Assembly: GCF_003314435.2 (NCBI RefSeq)
Contig: NZ_QNVY02000001.1
Location: 620,001 to 684,000 of the forward strand
From: Flavobacterium petrolei
GTDB taxonomy: Bacteria; Bacteroidota; Bacteroidia; Flavobacteriales; Flavobacteriaceae
Reading direction: 5' to 3'
DNA length: 64,000 bases
Positions 25,370 through 34,917 of the stretch are shown piece after piece. A program made the translations under genes and the position numbers. Position 1 is the stretch's first letter; each line of letters begins with the position of its first letter. The notes beneath the pieces are model-generated. The model ran no database searches. It had not been told where the DNA came from and saw nothing but the letters and a program-made list of their open reading frames with translations.

Positions 25370-26710
25370 TTATCTTTCAAACAGTAAACGTTTTCCTGCA
25401 CGAATATCTTTCACTTTAAAAGCGGTGTAAACTAATTGTCCGTTGACAAAAGTATGGGTAATTCTAGATTTAAAAGTAAAACCTTCAAACGGAGACCAAC
25501 CACACTTAGCCAAAATATTTTCTTTTTTTACGCTCCAAGGCAAGCCTGAATTCACGATAACCAAATCCGCATAATAACCTTCTTTGATAAAACCACGTTT
25601 TTCTATTTTGAAAATTTTAGCCGGATTATGACACATTTTCTCCACAATTTTCTCCACGCTTATTTTCCCTTGGTGGTGCGCTTCAAACATAGCCACAACA
25701 GCATGTTGAACCAATGGACCGCCGGAGGGCGCATTCAAATAGGATTGTTTTTTCTCTTCTAAAGTGTGTGGGGCGTGATCTGTAGCAATCACATCAATTC
25801 GGTCATCAAGCAAGGCTTCCCAAAGCACTTTTCTATCATTAGCTGTTTTTACCGCAGGATTCCATTTAATCAGATTGCCTTTTGTAGCATAATCATCATT
25901 GGTAAACCACAAATGATGCACGCAAACTTCGGCAGTAATTTTCTTTTCTTCCAAAGGGATTTTGTTGGTAAACAAATCCATTTCTTTGGCCGTCGAAAGA
26001 TGAAAAACATGCAAGCGAGCACCTGTTCTCTTAGCTAAAGCAACGGCTTTGGAAGACGAAATATAACACGCTTCCTCGCTACGGATTAGGTGATGCACCG
26101 TAACAGGAACATCCTCTCCGTACTCTTCTTTGTATTTCGCTAAATTGTTTTGTATTGTAGTTTCATCCTCGCAATGCACCGCAATAAGCATGGGTGTACT
26201 GGAAAATATTTTTTCTAGTGTTGCTTCATTATCCACCAACATATTTCCGGTTGAGGAACCTAAAAATATTTTGATTCCGGCCACATTCTTTGGATTTGTT
26301 TTTAAAACTTCTTCCAAGTTATCATTAGTTGCACCCATCATAAAAGAGTAATTCGCATACGATTTCTGTGCAGCCAATTCATATTTTTGCTCTAATATTT
26401 CTTGAGTAACCGCATTTGGAATCGTATTGGGTTGTTCGATGTATGAAGTGATTCCGCCTGCAACTGCTGCTCTGGATTCGGATTCAATATCGCCTTTGTG
26501 CGTGAGTCCTGGCTCTCTGAAATGTACTTGATCATCAATAGCTCCCGGAATCAGATAATTCCCTTCGGCATCAATAATTTTACAATCGGAGAACTTGGCA
26601 CTGATACTTTCTGAAATTTCAACAATTAAGTCATTCTCAATTAATACGTCGCCTTCAAAAATTACCCCTTCATTTACTATTTTGGCATTCTTAATTAAAA
26701 CCCTATTCAT
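25370..26710 (-). CDS. pyrC: Dihydroorotase
   Basis: 446 residues, the class I length. The zinc-site strand appears as DDQVHFREPG with His-x-Arg (normally His-x-His in this enzyme group, but HFREPG is usual here), followed by ESESRAAVAGGITS. Further metal ligands lie in HCEDE, HVFHLSTAKEM and IATDHAPHTLEEK, the last being a strong dihydroorotase signature. It closes carbamoyl aspartate to dihydroorotate in pyrimidine synthesis, in the cytosol. Second gene of a three-gene minus-strand operon with 12-nt and 9-nt gaps. Confidence 0.95.
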   Translation of the reverse strand: MNRVLIKNAKIVNEGVIFEGDVLIENDLIVEISESISAKFSDCKIIDAEGNYLIPGAIDDQVHFREPGLTHKGDIESESRAAVAGGITSYIEQPNTIPNAVTQEILEQKYELAAQKSYANYSFMMGATNDNLEEVLKTNPKNVAGIKIFLGSSTGNMLVDNEATLEKIFSSTPMLIAVHCEDETTIQNNLAKYKEEYGEDVPVTVHHLIRSEEACYISSSKAVALAKRTGARLHVFHLSTAKEMDLFTNKIPLEEKKITAEVCVHHLWFTNDDYATKGNLIKWNPAVKTANDRKVLWEALLDDRIDVIATDHAPHTLEEKKQSYLNAPSGGPLVQHAVVAMFEAHHQGKISVEKIVEKMCHNPAKIFKIEKRGFIKEGYYADLVIVNSGLPWSVKKENILAKCGWSPFEGFTFKSRITHTFVNGQLVYTAFKVKDIRAGKRLLFER

Positions 26711-26722
26711 CCTATCTTTTTC

Positions 26723-27448
26723 TTATAATGTGTTGACTAATCTTTTTAATCTAAGCGCAATAACTCCAAAAACGGCTTCAACTATAATTGAATTACTCAT
26801 CTTGGATTGCCCTTTTGTCCGGTCGGTAAAAATAATGGGAACCTCCGTAATTTGAAATTTTTTACAATATGTTCTGTATTTCATTTCAATTTGGAAAGCG
26901 TAACCAACGAATTTTATTTTATCTAAATTGATCTCTTCTAAAACTTTTCTTTTATAACAAACGAATCCCGCTGTGGCATCATGAATTTTCATTCCCGTAA
27001 TCATTCGCACATAAACCGATGCAAAATACGACATCAAAACGCGACTCAAAGGCCAGTTTACCACATTTACACCAGTGACATAACGGGAGCCAATCGCTAA
27101 ATCAGCATCACCAAAATGACAGGCGGTGTATAATTTTTCTAAATCGTTGGGGTTATGGGAAAAATCAGCATCCATTTCAAAAATGAAATCATATCTATGC
27201 TGCAAAGCCCATCTAAATCCATGAACGTAAGCTGTTCCTAAACCAGATTTTTTTTCTCTTTTTTCCAAAAACAAACGGCCTTCAAATTCTTTCTGAAGTA
27301 AAACAACCTTATCAGCAGTGTGATCCGGCGAATTATCATCAATAATCAGAACATGAAAGGGTTTGTGTTGCGAAAGCACCGATCGAATAATGCTTTCAAT
27401 ATTTTCAATTTCGTTATAGGTAGGAATTATAACAATACAATCATTCAT
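26723..27448 (-). CDS. Polyprenol monophosphomannose synthase-like GT2 glycosyltransferase
   Basis: 241 residues, soluble. N-terminal VIIPTYNEIENI and IDDNSPDHTAD are the nucleotide-sugar binding part of GT2 enzymes, FEMDADFSHNPNDL carries the metal-binding DxD, and IGSRYVTGVNVVNWPLSR matches dolichol-phosphate mannose synthases. It should transfer a hexose to polyprenyl phosphate at the inner face of the cytoplasmic membrane. First gene of the operon with pyrC and DUF4296; no C-terminal membrane helices, as usual for the single-domain form. Confidence 0.9.
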   Translation of the reverse strand: MNDCIVIIPTYNEIENIESIIRSVLSQHKPFHVLIIDDNSPDHTADKVVLLQKEFEGRLFLEKREKKSGLGTAYVHGFRWALQHRYDFIFEMDADFSHNPNDLEKLYTACHFGDADLAIGSRYVTGVNVVNWPLSRVLMSYFASVYVRMITGMKIHDATAGFVCYKRKVLEEINLDKIKFVGYAFQIEMKYRTYCKKFQITEVPIIFTDRTKGQSKMSNSIIVEAVFGVIALRLKRLVNTL

Positions 27449-27536
27449 ATTTCGACTAATTTCACCGCAAAAGTAAACTTTTTATGCCATTTCAGCCTTA
27501 ATAAAATTATAATAAAAAGAATGATGGAAAAATTAG

Positions 27537-27544
27537 TAATTTTG
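27537..27544 (+). promoter_or_regulatory. Putative -7 promoter box for DUF4271-hemD
   Basis: TAATTTTG matches TAnnTTTG and ends only 7 nt before the ATG, so the transcript would start at or next to the initiation codon (leaderless or nearly so). No clear -33 box. Confidence 0.45.
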
Positions 27545-27551
27545 CAGCGTT

Positions 27552-28223
27552 ATGATCGAAACTATACTTCATCCAAGAATAACTGAGAACAAAGACTGGG
27601 CAACCGTGCTTTTCGTTCTGTCATTTGCTATTATTGCGATCACCAAATCTATTTTTGAAAATCGATTTGGTGATTTTGCAAATCTGATTTTTTCGAATAA
27701 ATACACCAAAGTGTACAGAGACAGCAGCCATTTAAAAAGTGGATTTACTGTCGCATTATTTTTTGTCCAAGTGATTTCTCTTGCATTTTTTATTCAAATT
27801 TCGCTGAGTTATTTTGGCAATGCCTCAAAAACAGATTGGCTGCTTTACATCCAGATATTTACGTTTCTGGTTTTCTTCATTTTATCGAAATATTTAATTG
27901 AAAAAATAATTGCTACTTCCTTCAATATCGAAGAATTTATGGAGCAGTTTAACCTTCAAAAGGTAACTTACAGAACTTATATTGGATTATTCATACTTCC
28001 ATTCAATATAATTTTGTTTTATTACGACTCCTTTTCAAGAAATATTCCATTAGTGATTATAGCTATGATATTACTCATCAACGCTTTAACATATTTTATT
28101 TCAATAAAAAATTATCAAAATTTAATATTCGGTAAGTTGTTTTATTTTATTTTATATCTTTGCGCTCTCGAAATAGCTCCCTATTATTTTATGTATTATT
28201 GGTTTACAAAAGGGAGTGCTTAG
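27552..28223 (+). CDS. DUF4271 integral membrane protein
   Basis: 223 residues with about five or six hydrophobic helices and a basic, hydrophilic stretch near residue 40-55 (NKYTKVYRDSSHLKSG). The N-terminal IENRFG/DFANLIFSNKY region and the position directly upstream of hemD are typical of DUF4271, a Bacteroidota-specific family without assigned function. It is probably co-transcribed with hemD 12 nt downstream. Located in the cytoplasmic membrane. Confidence 0.82.
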   Translation: MIETILHPRITENKDWATVLFVLSFAIIAITKSIFENRFGDFANLIFSNKYTKVYRDSSHLKSGFTVALFFVQVISLAFFIQISLSYFGNASKTDWLLYIQIFTFLVFFILSKYLIEKIIATSFNIEEFMEQFNLQKVTYRTYIGLFILPFNIILFYYDSFSRNIPLVIIAMILLINALTYFISIKNYQNLIFGKLFYFILYLCALEIAPYYFMYYWFTKGSA

Positions 28224-28235
28224 AAAACGTTAAAT

Positions 28236-28985
28236 ATGAAAGTGAAAACAATTTTGGTGTCACAACCTGAGCCTAAGGTGGAAAACTCACCTTACTTTGA
28301 ACTTCAACAAAAGCATAAAGTAAAAATTGATTTCAGACCTTTTATTCATGTAGAAGGAGTTAATGCAAAAGAGATTAGACTTCAAAAAATCGATCTCAAC
28401 CATTACACCGCGATAATTTTAACGAGTAAAAATGCTGTTGACCACTTTTTCAGAGTAGCTGATGAAATGCGTTACAAAGTTCCTGAAGGATTAAAATACT
28501 TCTGCCAATCAGAAGCTATTGCTTTTTACCTGCAAAAATACGTTGTGTACAGAAAACGTAAAATTTACGTTGGGCCAAAAGATTTTGCTGATTTATCTCC
28601 GCTGATTAAAAAATATAAAGACGAAAAATTCTTATTACCTGCTTCAGACCAATTGAATGCCGATGCCCCAATAACGCTCAACGCACTAAAAGTAGATTGG
28701 ACTCCAGCCGTTTTTTACAGAACCGTAATGAGTGATTTATCCGATTTGGCCGATGTATATTATGATGTTTTGGCTTTCTTTAGCCCAACCGGAATAAAAT
28801 CATTATTCATGAATTTTCCTGATTTCGAACAAAACGACACCCGAATTGCCGTTTTTGGGAGTACAACTCAAAAAGAAGCATTGGATCACGGTTTGAGAGT
28901 GGATATTCTTGCACCAACACCAGCAACACCTTCTATGACAATGGCTTTGGAAAAATACATTATTGAAGCCAATAAAGGAAAATAA
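28236..28985 (+). CDS. hemD: Uroporphyrinogen-III synthase family protein
   Basis: 249 residues, two-lobed HemD fold: ILVSQPEPK and IDFRPFIHVEGV at the start, IILTSKNAVDHFFR, then FFSPTGIKSLFMNFPDF and IAVFGSTTQKEALDHG in the second lobe. HemD is poorly conserved in sequence but these elements fit. It makes uroporphyrinogen III from hydroxymethylbilane for heme synthesis in the cytosol. Other hem genes are not in the window. Downstream of DUF4271 and followed by a terminator. Confidence 0.88.
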   Translation: MKVKTILVSQPEPKVENSPYFELQQKHKVKIDFRPFIHVEGVNAKEIRLQKIDLNHYTAIILTSKNAVDHFFRVADEMRYKVPEGLKYFCQSEAIAFYLQKYVVYRKRKIYVGPKDFADLSPLIKKYKDEKFLLPASDQLNADAPITLNALKVDWTPAVFYRTVMSDLSDLADVYYDVLAFFSPTGIKSLFMNFPDFEQNDTRIAVFGSTTQKEALDHGLRVDILAPTPATPSMTMALEKYIIEANKGK

Positions 28986-29009
28986 AGAAAATACTTTTTA
29001 GATACAATT

Positions 29010-29041
29010 AAAGCCATTCGCAATCCGAATGGCTTTTTTTT
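29010..29041 (+). terminator. Terminator after hemD
   Basis: AAAGCCATTCG / CGAATGGCTTT perfect stem, 5-nt loop, then a run of T. Confidence 0.9.
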
Positions 29042-29151
29042 ATGGCGTAAATTATAAAAAATGCAACTTACTCTTTACACTAATCGTTTTTTACTTAAAT
29101 TTGATTTCCAATTCAAACTAAATTTAATATTTTAGTTTAAAATAACAACTC

Positions 29152-29622
29152 ATGAAAATCAATTCCCTAGTAGTAGAAATTGACGGCATCGATAAAGAGA
29201 TTTTACGCGACCTGATGGAAGATGCCCGAAAACCAATTCTTCAAATCGCCAATAAAATAGGGATTTCAGGAGCGGCAATTCATCAACGTTTGCGAAAACT
29301 GGAGCAGTCCGGCGTCATTTCGGGATCAAAATTCACGGTAAATAATAAAATTCTGGGTTATAACACAATGGCTTTTGTTGGGATTTATCTGGACAAAGCC
29401 GCCCGAAATCCAGAAGCAGTTCGTGATTTAAAGAAAATTCCTGAAGTATTGGAATGCCATTACACCACAGGAAACTGGTCGATTCTGATAAAAATTATCT
29501 GTCGCGATAATGAACATTTAATGCAGTTGCTCAATACAAAAATCCAAGCGATAGAAGGCGTTTCCAGAACGGAAACCTTCATTTCCTTAGACCAACAAAT
29601 CGACAGACAGATTCAACTTTAG
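29152..29622 (+). CDS. Lrp/AsnC family transcriptional regulator
   Basis: 156 residues. Winged helix at about 10-65 (DKEILRDLMEDARKPI, ANKIGISGAAIHQRLRKLEQ) and a C-terminal RAM/ACT ligand and oligomerisation domain (MAFVGIYLDK, VLECHYTTGNWSILIKI, GVSRTETFISL). Such proteins form octamers that respond to amino acids. Monocistronic; the next gene converges on it. Target genes unknown. Confidence 0.93.
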   Translation: MKINSLVVEIDGIDKEILRDLMEDARKPILQIANKIGISGAAIHQRLRKLEQSGVISGSKFTVNNKILGYNTMAFVGIYLDKAARNPEAVRDLKKIPEVLECHYTTGNWSILIKIICRDNEHLMQLLNTKIQAIEGVSRTETFISLDQQIDRQIQL

Positions 29623-29660
29623 ATTTTTAGATTGTTAGATTGTTAGATCATATGCACAAA

Positions 29661-29695
29661 TAAAAAGCCGTTTGCTTACAAACAAACGGCTTTTC
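29661..29695. terminator. Bidirectional terminator between Lrp regulator and zinc peptidase genes
   Basis: AAAAGCCGTTTG / CAAACGGCTTTT perfect 12-bp stem. Flanked on both sides by short TTAGAT/ATCTAA repeats (29622-29650 and 29697-29727). Confidence 0.88.
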
Positions 29696-29727
29696 TAATT
29701 ATCTAAGCAGTCTAAATATCTAACAGA

Positions 29728-30417
29728 CTAATCTCTTCTGCTTCCGCCCATATAAATGGAAACGTAATACAACAGCGTAGCAATTGATCCTAAAGCAGCC
29801 ACGACATACGTTCGGGCAGCCCATTTCAAGGAATCCTTAGCTCCCGCTTGTTCTTGTTGCGTCAGCATTCTTTTGTTTTCCAACCAAGCCAATGCACGAT
29901 TACTCGCATCATATTCGACTGGTAAAGTAACTATCGAAAACAAAGTGGTTGCTGCAAAAATGATAATCCCTACCAATAATAATTGCGGAAAAGTTTTCAT
30001 CATTAAGATTCCGGCAAGCAAAATCCACTGCATGTACGTTGATGCCACATTCACCACAGGCACTAACTTGGAACGCATCGTAAGCCATTGATACCCCACA
30101 GCGTGTTGTACGGCATGACCACATTCGTGCGCCGCAACCGCTGCCGCAGCAGCATTGCGTTGGTTGTAAACCGCCTCACTTAGATTTACCGTTTTATCTG
30201 CTGGATTGTAATGATCCGTCAAACGTCCCGGCGTAGAGATCACTCTTACATCGCGAATTCCGTTATCGGCAAGCATTTTTTCGGCGATTTCTGCGCCTGA
30301 CATTCCGTTTTGTAATTGTAATTTAGAATAATGTTCAAATTTACTTTTTAGTCTTGAACTAACTAACCAGCTGAAAAGCATAATTGCTCCGGCAAGAATC
30401 AAATAACCCATTCCCAT
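29728..30417 (-). CDS. Membrane zinc metallopeptidase (YugP-like)
   Basis: 229 residues. N-terminal membrane helix (MGYLILAGAIMLFSWLVS), zinc site HECGH at 97-101 in the helix AAVAAHECGHAVQH, and two or three later membrane helices. The segment DKTVNLSEAVYNQRNAAA precedes the zinc helix as in the neutral zinc metallopeptidase 2 family. VEYDASNRALAWLE holds the third-ligand region. Physiological substrate unknown. Monocistronic. Confidence 0.9.
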   Translation of the reverse strand: MGMGYLILAGAIMLFSWLVSSRLKSKFEHYSKLQLQNGMSGAEIAEKMLADNGIRDVRVISTPGRLTDHYNPADKTVNLSEAVYNQRNAAAAAVAAHECGHAVQHAVGYQWLTMRSKLVPVVNVASTYMQWILLAGILMMKTFPQLLLVGIIIFAATTLFSIVTLPVEYDASNRALAWLENKRMLTQQEQAGAKDSLKWAARTYVVAALGSIATLLYYVSIYMGGSRRD

Positions 30418-30510
30418 ATTTTTGTTTTTTAATTGTATTGTTAAAGTTATAAAAGAATTATCAAAATCTGAACCAATTTTTTATTTTGTCAATTTGGCAT
30501 TGGTGAAATG

Positions 30511-30554
30511 GAACACGGATAACGCAGATGAAACGGATTTGCGCAGATTTTTAT
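30511..30554. repeat. Degenerate CGCAGAT/ACGGAT tandem motif
   Basis: The intergenic stretch contains alternating ACGGAT and CGCAGAT units (ACACGGATAACGCAGATG, then ACGGATTTGCGCAGATTT). Similar units occur as dispersed intergenic repeats in many bacterial genomes; with only one copy here the call is weak. Confidence 0.35.
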
Positions 30555-30569
30555 TGATTAGAATTAAAA

Positions 30570-30599
30570 AATCCAAATTCTAAAAATAGAATTTGGATT
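30570..30599. terminator. Hairpin downstream of leuS, likely terminator
   Basis: Perfect 13-bp inverted repeat AATCCAAATTCTA / TAGAATTTGGATT with an AAAA loop, 27 nt past the leuS stop; A run on the plus strand gives a U run for minus-strand transcripts. Confidence 0.75.
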
Positions 30600-30625
30600 A
30601 ATATGATTATTGCAATATTGGATAA

Positions 30626-33583
30626 TTATCCCACCAAATTGATAATTTTCCCCGGAACAATTATCACCTTATTAGGCGTTCTGCCTTCTAATTGTTTGAT
30701 GGTTCTTTCGTCTTTCATTACGATTTCTTCGATTTGTTCCTTGGTTAAATCCAAAGGTAAAACCATCGTGAAACGCATTTTTCCATTGAAAGAAACTGGG
30801 TATTCCTTTTCGCTCTCCACTAAATATTTAGCTTCAAAAACAGGAAAAGCAACCGTTGCAATCGAACCCTTATTTCCTAACAACGACCATAACTCTTCGG
30901 CGATGTGAGGCGCATACGGCGAAATCACAATAGCTAAAGGTTCCAATATTGCACGAGAATGACAATTTTGCGTAGACAATTCATTCACACAAATCATAAA
31001 CTGAGAAACTGATGTATTAAAAGAGAAACCTTCAATATCTTCCGCTACTTTTTTAATCGTTTTGTGTAATGATTTTAAGTTGTCTTTGGTTGGTGCGTCA
31101 TTGGTCACAATCAAACCATTTTCATCAAAATACAAACGACACAGTTTTTTCAAGAAACCAAAAACTCCAGAAATTCCTGCTGTGTTCCAAGGTTTTGCTT
31201 GTTCCAATGGTCCTAAAAACATTTCGTACAAACGCAACGTATCCGCTCCGTATTCAGTACAAATATCATCCGGCGTTACGACATTGTATTTGGATTTCGA
31301 CATTTTTTCAACTTCGCGGAGAACTCTAAATTCTTTTTTTCCGTTCGGAATAAAAAGGGCGTTTCTAAATTCTTCTCTCGAATTTTTTAATTTTTCTAAA
31401 TCTATTTCATTTTCATTTTTGAGCAATGAAATATCCACGTGAATATATCTAAACTTAATTTTTGAAATTTCTTCAATAGATAATTTCTTGTCTAAATAGA
31501 ATTTATCTTTAATTTCAAAGTGATCAGATTCGGTATCTGAAAGGTCCAATAAATCTTTTGAAAGGTATATTGGTTCTATTTGAATTGTTTCGTGATAAGA
31601 TTGAAGCACAAACGCACTCATCCCCAAAATCATTCCCTGATTGATCAGTTTTTTGAATGGTTCTTCGGTTGGCGCAAAACCTTTGTCTTTTAGGAATTTA
31701 TTCCAAAAACGAGAATACAATAAATGACCTGTAGCGTGTTCGCTTCCGCCAATGTATAAATCAACGCTTTCCCAATACGCCAAAGCATCTTTGCTCGCAA
31801 ATTCGTTTTCGTTATGCGCATCCATATAGCGCATCCAATACCAAGAACTACCCGCCCAACCTGGCATCGTGTTCAATTCTAAAGGAAATATTGTTTTGTT
31901 GTCGACTAAATCCGTATTAACTACTGAATTCGTTTCGGTATTCCAAGCCCAAACCGTAGCGTTTCCTAAAGGCGGTAAACCGTCTTCGGTTGGTAAATAT
32001 TTTTCTACTTCCGGAAGGATGATTGGCAAATGTTGCGCATCAATCATTTGCGGCAAGCCATTCACGTAATATACCGGAAACGGTTCTCCCCAATAACGCT
32101 GGCGAGAGAAAACAGCATCACGCAAACGGTAATTTGTTTTTCCTTTTCCTTGATTTAATTTTTCTAATTCTTCAATTACTTTTTGAGTTCCTTTTTTGTA
32201 ATCTAATCCATTAAGAAAGTTCGAATCTACTAATTGAAAACCTTCTTTGGCTCCAAAAGCAGCTTCAGAAATATCTTTGTCAAAAATGTTCTTGATTTCT
32301 TGCATTCCGATTTGACCTTTGAAGAAATTCGCAAAAGCATAATCTCTTTCATCGCCACAAGGAACCGCCATAACTGCGCCTGTTCCGTAACCCGCCAAAA
32401 CATAATCGCCAATCCAAACTGGAATTTGTTCTTTAGTAAACGGATGTTCTGCATACGCTCCGGTAAATACTCCAGAAATAGTTTTTACATCAGCCATACG
32501 TTCTCTTTCGGAACGTTTTGAGGTTTTTTCTATATAGGCATCCACTTCCGCTTTTTGTTCTGCAGTTGTAATTTGAGAAACTAATTCGTGTTCCGGAGCC
32601 AATGTCATAAACGTAACGCCGAAAATAGTATCGGGACGCGTTGTGAAAACCGCAATTTTAGCTTCTGAATTCTGAACATTGAATTCCACAGTAGCACCAA
32701 CCGATTTTCCAATCCAGTTTCTTTGGCTTTCCTTGATGCTTTCGCTCCAATCAATATCATTTAAACTTTGTAATAAACGTTCTGCATAAGCCGAAATTCG
32801 CATGCTCCATTGCGTCATTTTTTTACGAACAACCGTAAAGCCACCTCGCTCCGAAACACCATTTACGATTTCATCATTTGCCAAAACCGTTCCTAATCCC
32901 GGACACCAGTTCACCTCAGTCTCGGCTAAATAAGTCAATCTGTATTGTAGCAAAATTTTCTCCTGCTGTTCTTTTGCAAAAACATTCCATTCATTTGCTG
33001 TAAAACCTTCGATATTTTCATCACAAACGGCGTTGACATTTGCATTTCCTTCTGTCGAAAAAATGGAAACCAAAGTCGAAATATCTTCGGCTTTATCGCT
33101 GTTTTTATTGTACCAAGAATTGAATAATTGGATGAAAATCCATTGTGTATGCTTATAATAATCCGGATTTGAAGTGCGGACTTCTCTGCTCCAATCGAAC
33201 GAAAATCCAATTTTGTCCAATTGCTTTCTGTATCCGGCAATTTTATTTCCTTCTTTATCCGTTCCACCGTCAATATTTACCGAAGTTGTATCTTCTGGGC
33301 GTTGTCCCGTTTGTATCGCATATTGTTCCGCTGGCAACCCAAAACTGTCGTAGCCCATGGGGTGCAACACATTAAAACCTTGATGTCTTTTGTATCTTGA
33401 ATACACATCAGAGGCAATATATCCTAACGGATGTCCCACGTGCAATCCCGCTCCGGAAGGATAAGGAAACATGTCAAGTACGTAATATTTAGGTTTTTCT
33501 GAGTTGTTCTCGGCTTTAAATGTTTGGTTTTCTAACCAATATTTTTGCCACTTGGCTTCAATTTCGTTTGGATTGTATTTCAT
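30626..33583 (-). CDS. leuS: Leucyl-tRNA synthetase
   Basis: 985 residues in the version chosen. Class I motifs: HVGH at 48-51 (YPSGAGLHVGHPLGY) and KMSKS at 760-764; the editing domain contains TTRPDTIFGVTFM and GTGAVMAVPCGDERD. An insertion of about 90 residues just before KMSKS (from about YHETIQIEPIYLSK to VLREVEKM) makes it somewhat longer than most bacterial LeuRS; comparable inserts occur in Flavobacteriia. The ATG at 33583 (MKYNPNEIEAKW) is the family-typical start; in-frame ATGs at 33625 and 33637 would add 14-18 residues, and a promoter box at 33655-33662 allows either. Confidence 0.97.
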   Translation of the reverse strand: MKYNPNEIEAKWQKYWLENQTFKAENNSEKPKYYVLDMFPYPSGAGLHVGHPLGYIASDVYSRYKRHQGFNVLHPMGYDSFGLPAEQYAIQTGQRPEDTTSVNIDGGTDKEGNKIAGYRKQLDKIGFSFDWSREVRTSNPDYYKHTQWIFIQLFNSWYNKNSDKAEDISTLVSIFSTEGNANVNAVCDENIEGFTANEWNVFAKEQQEKILLQYRLTYLAETEVNWCPGLGTVLANDEIVNGVSERGGFTVVRKKMTQWSMRISAYAERLLQSLNDIDWSESIKESQRNWIGKSVGATVEFNVQNSEAKIAVFTTRPDTIFGVTFMTLAPEHELVSQITTAEQKAEVDAYIEKTSKRSERERMADVKTISGVFTGAYAEHPFTKEQIPVWIGDYVLAGYGTGAVMAVPCGDERDYAFANFFKGQIGMQEIKNIFDKDISEAAFGAKEGFQLVDSNFLNGLDYKKGTQKVIEELEKLNQGKGKTNYRLRDAVFSRQRYWGEPFPVYYVNGLPQMIDAQHLPIILPEVEKYLPTEDGLPPLGNATVWAWNTETNSVVNTDLVDNKTIFPLELNTMPGWAGSSWYWMRYMDAHNENEFASKDALAYWESVDLYIGGSEHATGHLLYSRFWNKFLKDKGFAPTEEPFKKLINQGMILGMSAFVLQSYHETIQIEPIYLSKDLLDLSDTESDHFEIKDKFYLDKKLSIEEISKIKFRYIHVDISLLKNENEIDLEKLKNSREEFRNALFIPNGKKEFRVLREVEKMSKSKYNVVTPDDICTEYGADTLRLYEMFLGPLEQAKPWNTAGISGVFGFLKKLCRLYFDENGLIVTNDAPTKDNLKSLHKTIKKVAEDIEGFSFNTSVSQFMICVNELSTQNCHSRAILEPLAIVISPYAPHIAEELWSLLGNKGSIATVAFPVFEAKYLVESEKEYPVSFNGKMRFTMVLPLDLTKEQIEEIVMKDERTIKQLEGRTPNKVIIVPGKIINLVG

Positions 33584-33654
33584 AGTATAAGCTTCAGAGA
33601 AACTGGCTAAGTCAGTTTCTTTCATTTTTTCTGGCAATGATTATTTTCAGGTGC

Positions 33655-33662
33655 CAAATTTA
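33655..33662 (-). promoter_or_regulatory. Putative -7 promoter box for leuS
   Basis: Read on the minus strand the bases are TAAATTTG, matching TAnnTTTG, about 70 nt before the preferred leuS start. Confidence 0.4.
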
Positions 33663-33752
33663 CGTTTATTGTACGAAAGTTGAAACTTTGAGCGTTATTA
33701 ACTTTAAATAAAGAAATTCTTTATTATTTTTACCCAATAATTTTAGTAAACT

Positions 33753-34628
33753 ATGAGTTCTTCCTTTGATAATTTTCAAAAACGCCGGTTAATTTCCTCT
33801 TATTTTTCAGTAGTGCTAAGTGTATTCTTAGTTTTGTTTCTATTGGGAATATTGGGACTTTTTATTATAAATTCTAAAAAATTAGCCAACGATTTCAAAG
33901 AAAATATTGCCATGACGGTTTTTTTCAAGAATGAAGCCAATGACAGCATTGTGAAAGCTTTTGGAACCCAAATAAAAGCAAGTCCATTTGTGAAATCATA
34001 CACTTATGTGACCAAAGAAGCTGCCGCTAAAGAACATACGGATATTATTGGTGAGGATTTTATGGAATTTCTAGGTGAAAATCCATTGCAAAACTCCTAC
34101 GATATTCACTTGAAAGGAGATTATGTAATTAAGGACAGTATCACAAAAATTGAAGCTGGCTTGCGCAAAAATACTATGATTTCGGATATTGTATATGACA
34201 AACAATTAGTGAATTTAGTAAACGATAACATCAAAAAAGTGAGTATGTGGATTTTAATAATCAGCGGATTCCTTGCTGTTATTGCCGTATTACTAATCAA
34301 TAGTTCGTTACGTTTATCGATACATTCGAACCGATTTATCATTAAAACCATGCAAATGGTAGGTGCTACCAAAGCCTTTATCAGAAAACCTTTTGTAATG
34401 CGAAGCATAAAATTGGGAATGATAGGTGCCGTTTTGGCGGTTTTAGCATTAATTGGCGTTTTGATTTATGTTGAAACCAGTTTTCCAAATCTTGGTATTT
34501 TAGAAGACAAAACTATGATTGGCTTGGTATTATTGGCAGTTTTAGGAATTGGCGTTTTAATTACTTGGTTAAGCACGTATTTTGCAACACAGCGTTTCTT
34601 GAATTTAAGAACAGACGATCTTTATTAA
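33753..34628 (+). CDS. ftsX: Cell division protein FtsX, ABC transporter permease-like
   Basis: 291 residues, four membrane helices (about 22-45, 160-185, 220-245, 258-280) with a periplasmic domain between the first two. The KTMQMVGATKAFIRKPFVMR loop is the coupling segment typical of FtsX. Together with FtsE (not in this window) it activates peptidoglycan hydrolases at the division site. First gene of ftsX-DUF3098-uppP-truB, a conserved order in Flavobacteriia, with 46 nt to the next gene. Confidence 0.94.
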   Translation: MSSSFDNFQKRRLISSYFSVVLSVFLVLFLLGILGLFIINSKKLANDFKENIAMTVFFKNEANDSIVKAFGTQIKASPFVKSYTYVTKEAAAKEHTDIIGEDFMEFLGENPLQNSYDIHLKGDYVIKDSITKIEAGLRKNTMISDIVYDKQLVNLVNDNIKKVSMWILIISGFLAVIAVLLINSSLRLSIHSNRFIIKTMQMVGATKAFIRKPFVMRSIKLGMIGAVLAVLALIGVLIYVETSFPNLGILEDKTMIGLVLLAVLGIGVLITWLSTYFATQRFLNLRTDDLY

Positions 34629-34674
34629 TTTTAATAATGAGGAATAAGATTGCTTCGTTCCTCGCAATGACTTT

Positions 34675-34917
34675 ATGAAAAACAACGAACAGAAACCAGA
34701 ATTTCTTTTTGATAAAATAAATTACAAAATCTTATTAATTGGGATTGGAGTTATTGCTTTGGGATTTATTCTAATGTCAGGCGGTGGAAGTGACGATCCA
34801 AATGTGTTTAGTGAAGACATTTTCAATTTCAGAAGAATCCGATTGGCGCCAACAACCGTTTTAATCGGTTTTGGAATTACTATTTATGCCATTCTTAAGA
34901 ATCCCAAAAACGCATAA
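34675..34917 (+). CDS. DUF3098 small membrane protein
   Basis: 80 residues with two hydrophobic helices, KILLIGIGVIALGFILMSG and TTVLIGFGITIYAIL. Between them GGGSDDPNVFSEDIFNFRRI is the DUF3098 signature. Function unknown; always found beside ftsX and uppP in this group, so a cell-envelope role is likely. Its stop is directly followed by the uppP start. Confidence 0.88.
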   Translation: MKNNEQKPEFLFDKINYKILLIGIGVIALGFILMSGGGSDDPNVFSEDIFNFRRIRLAPTTVLIGFGITIYAILKNPKNA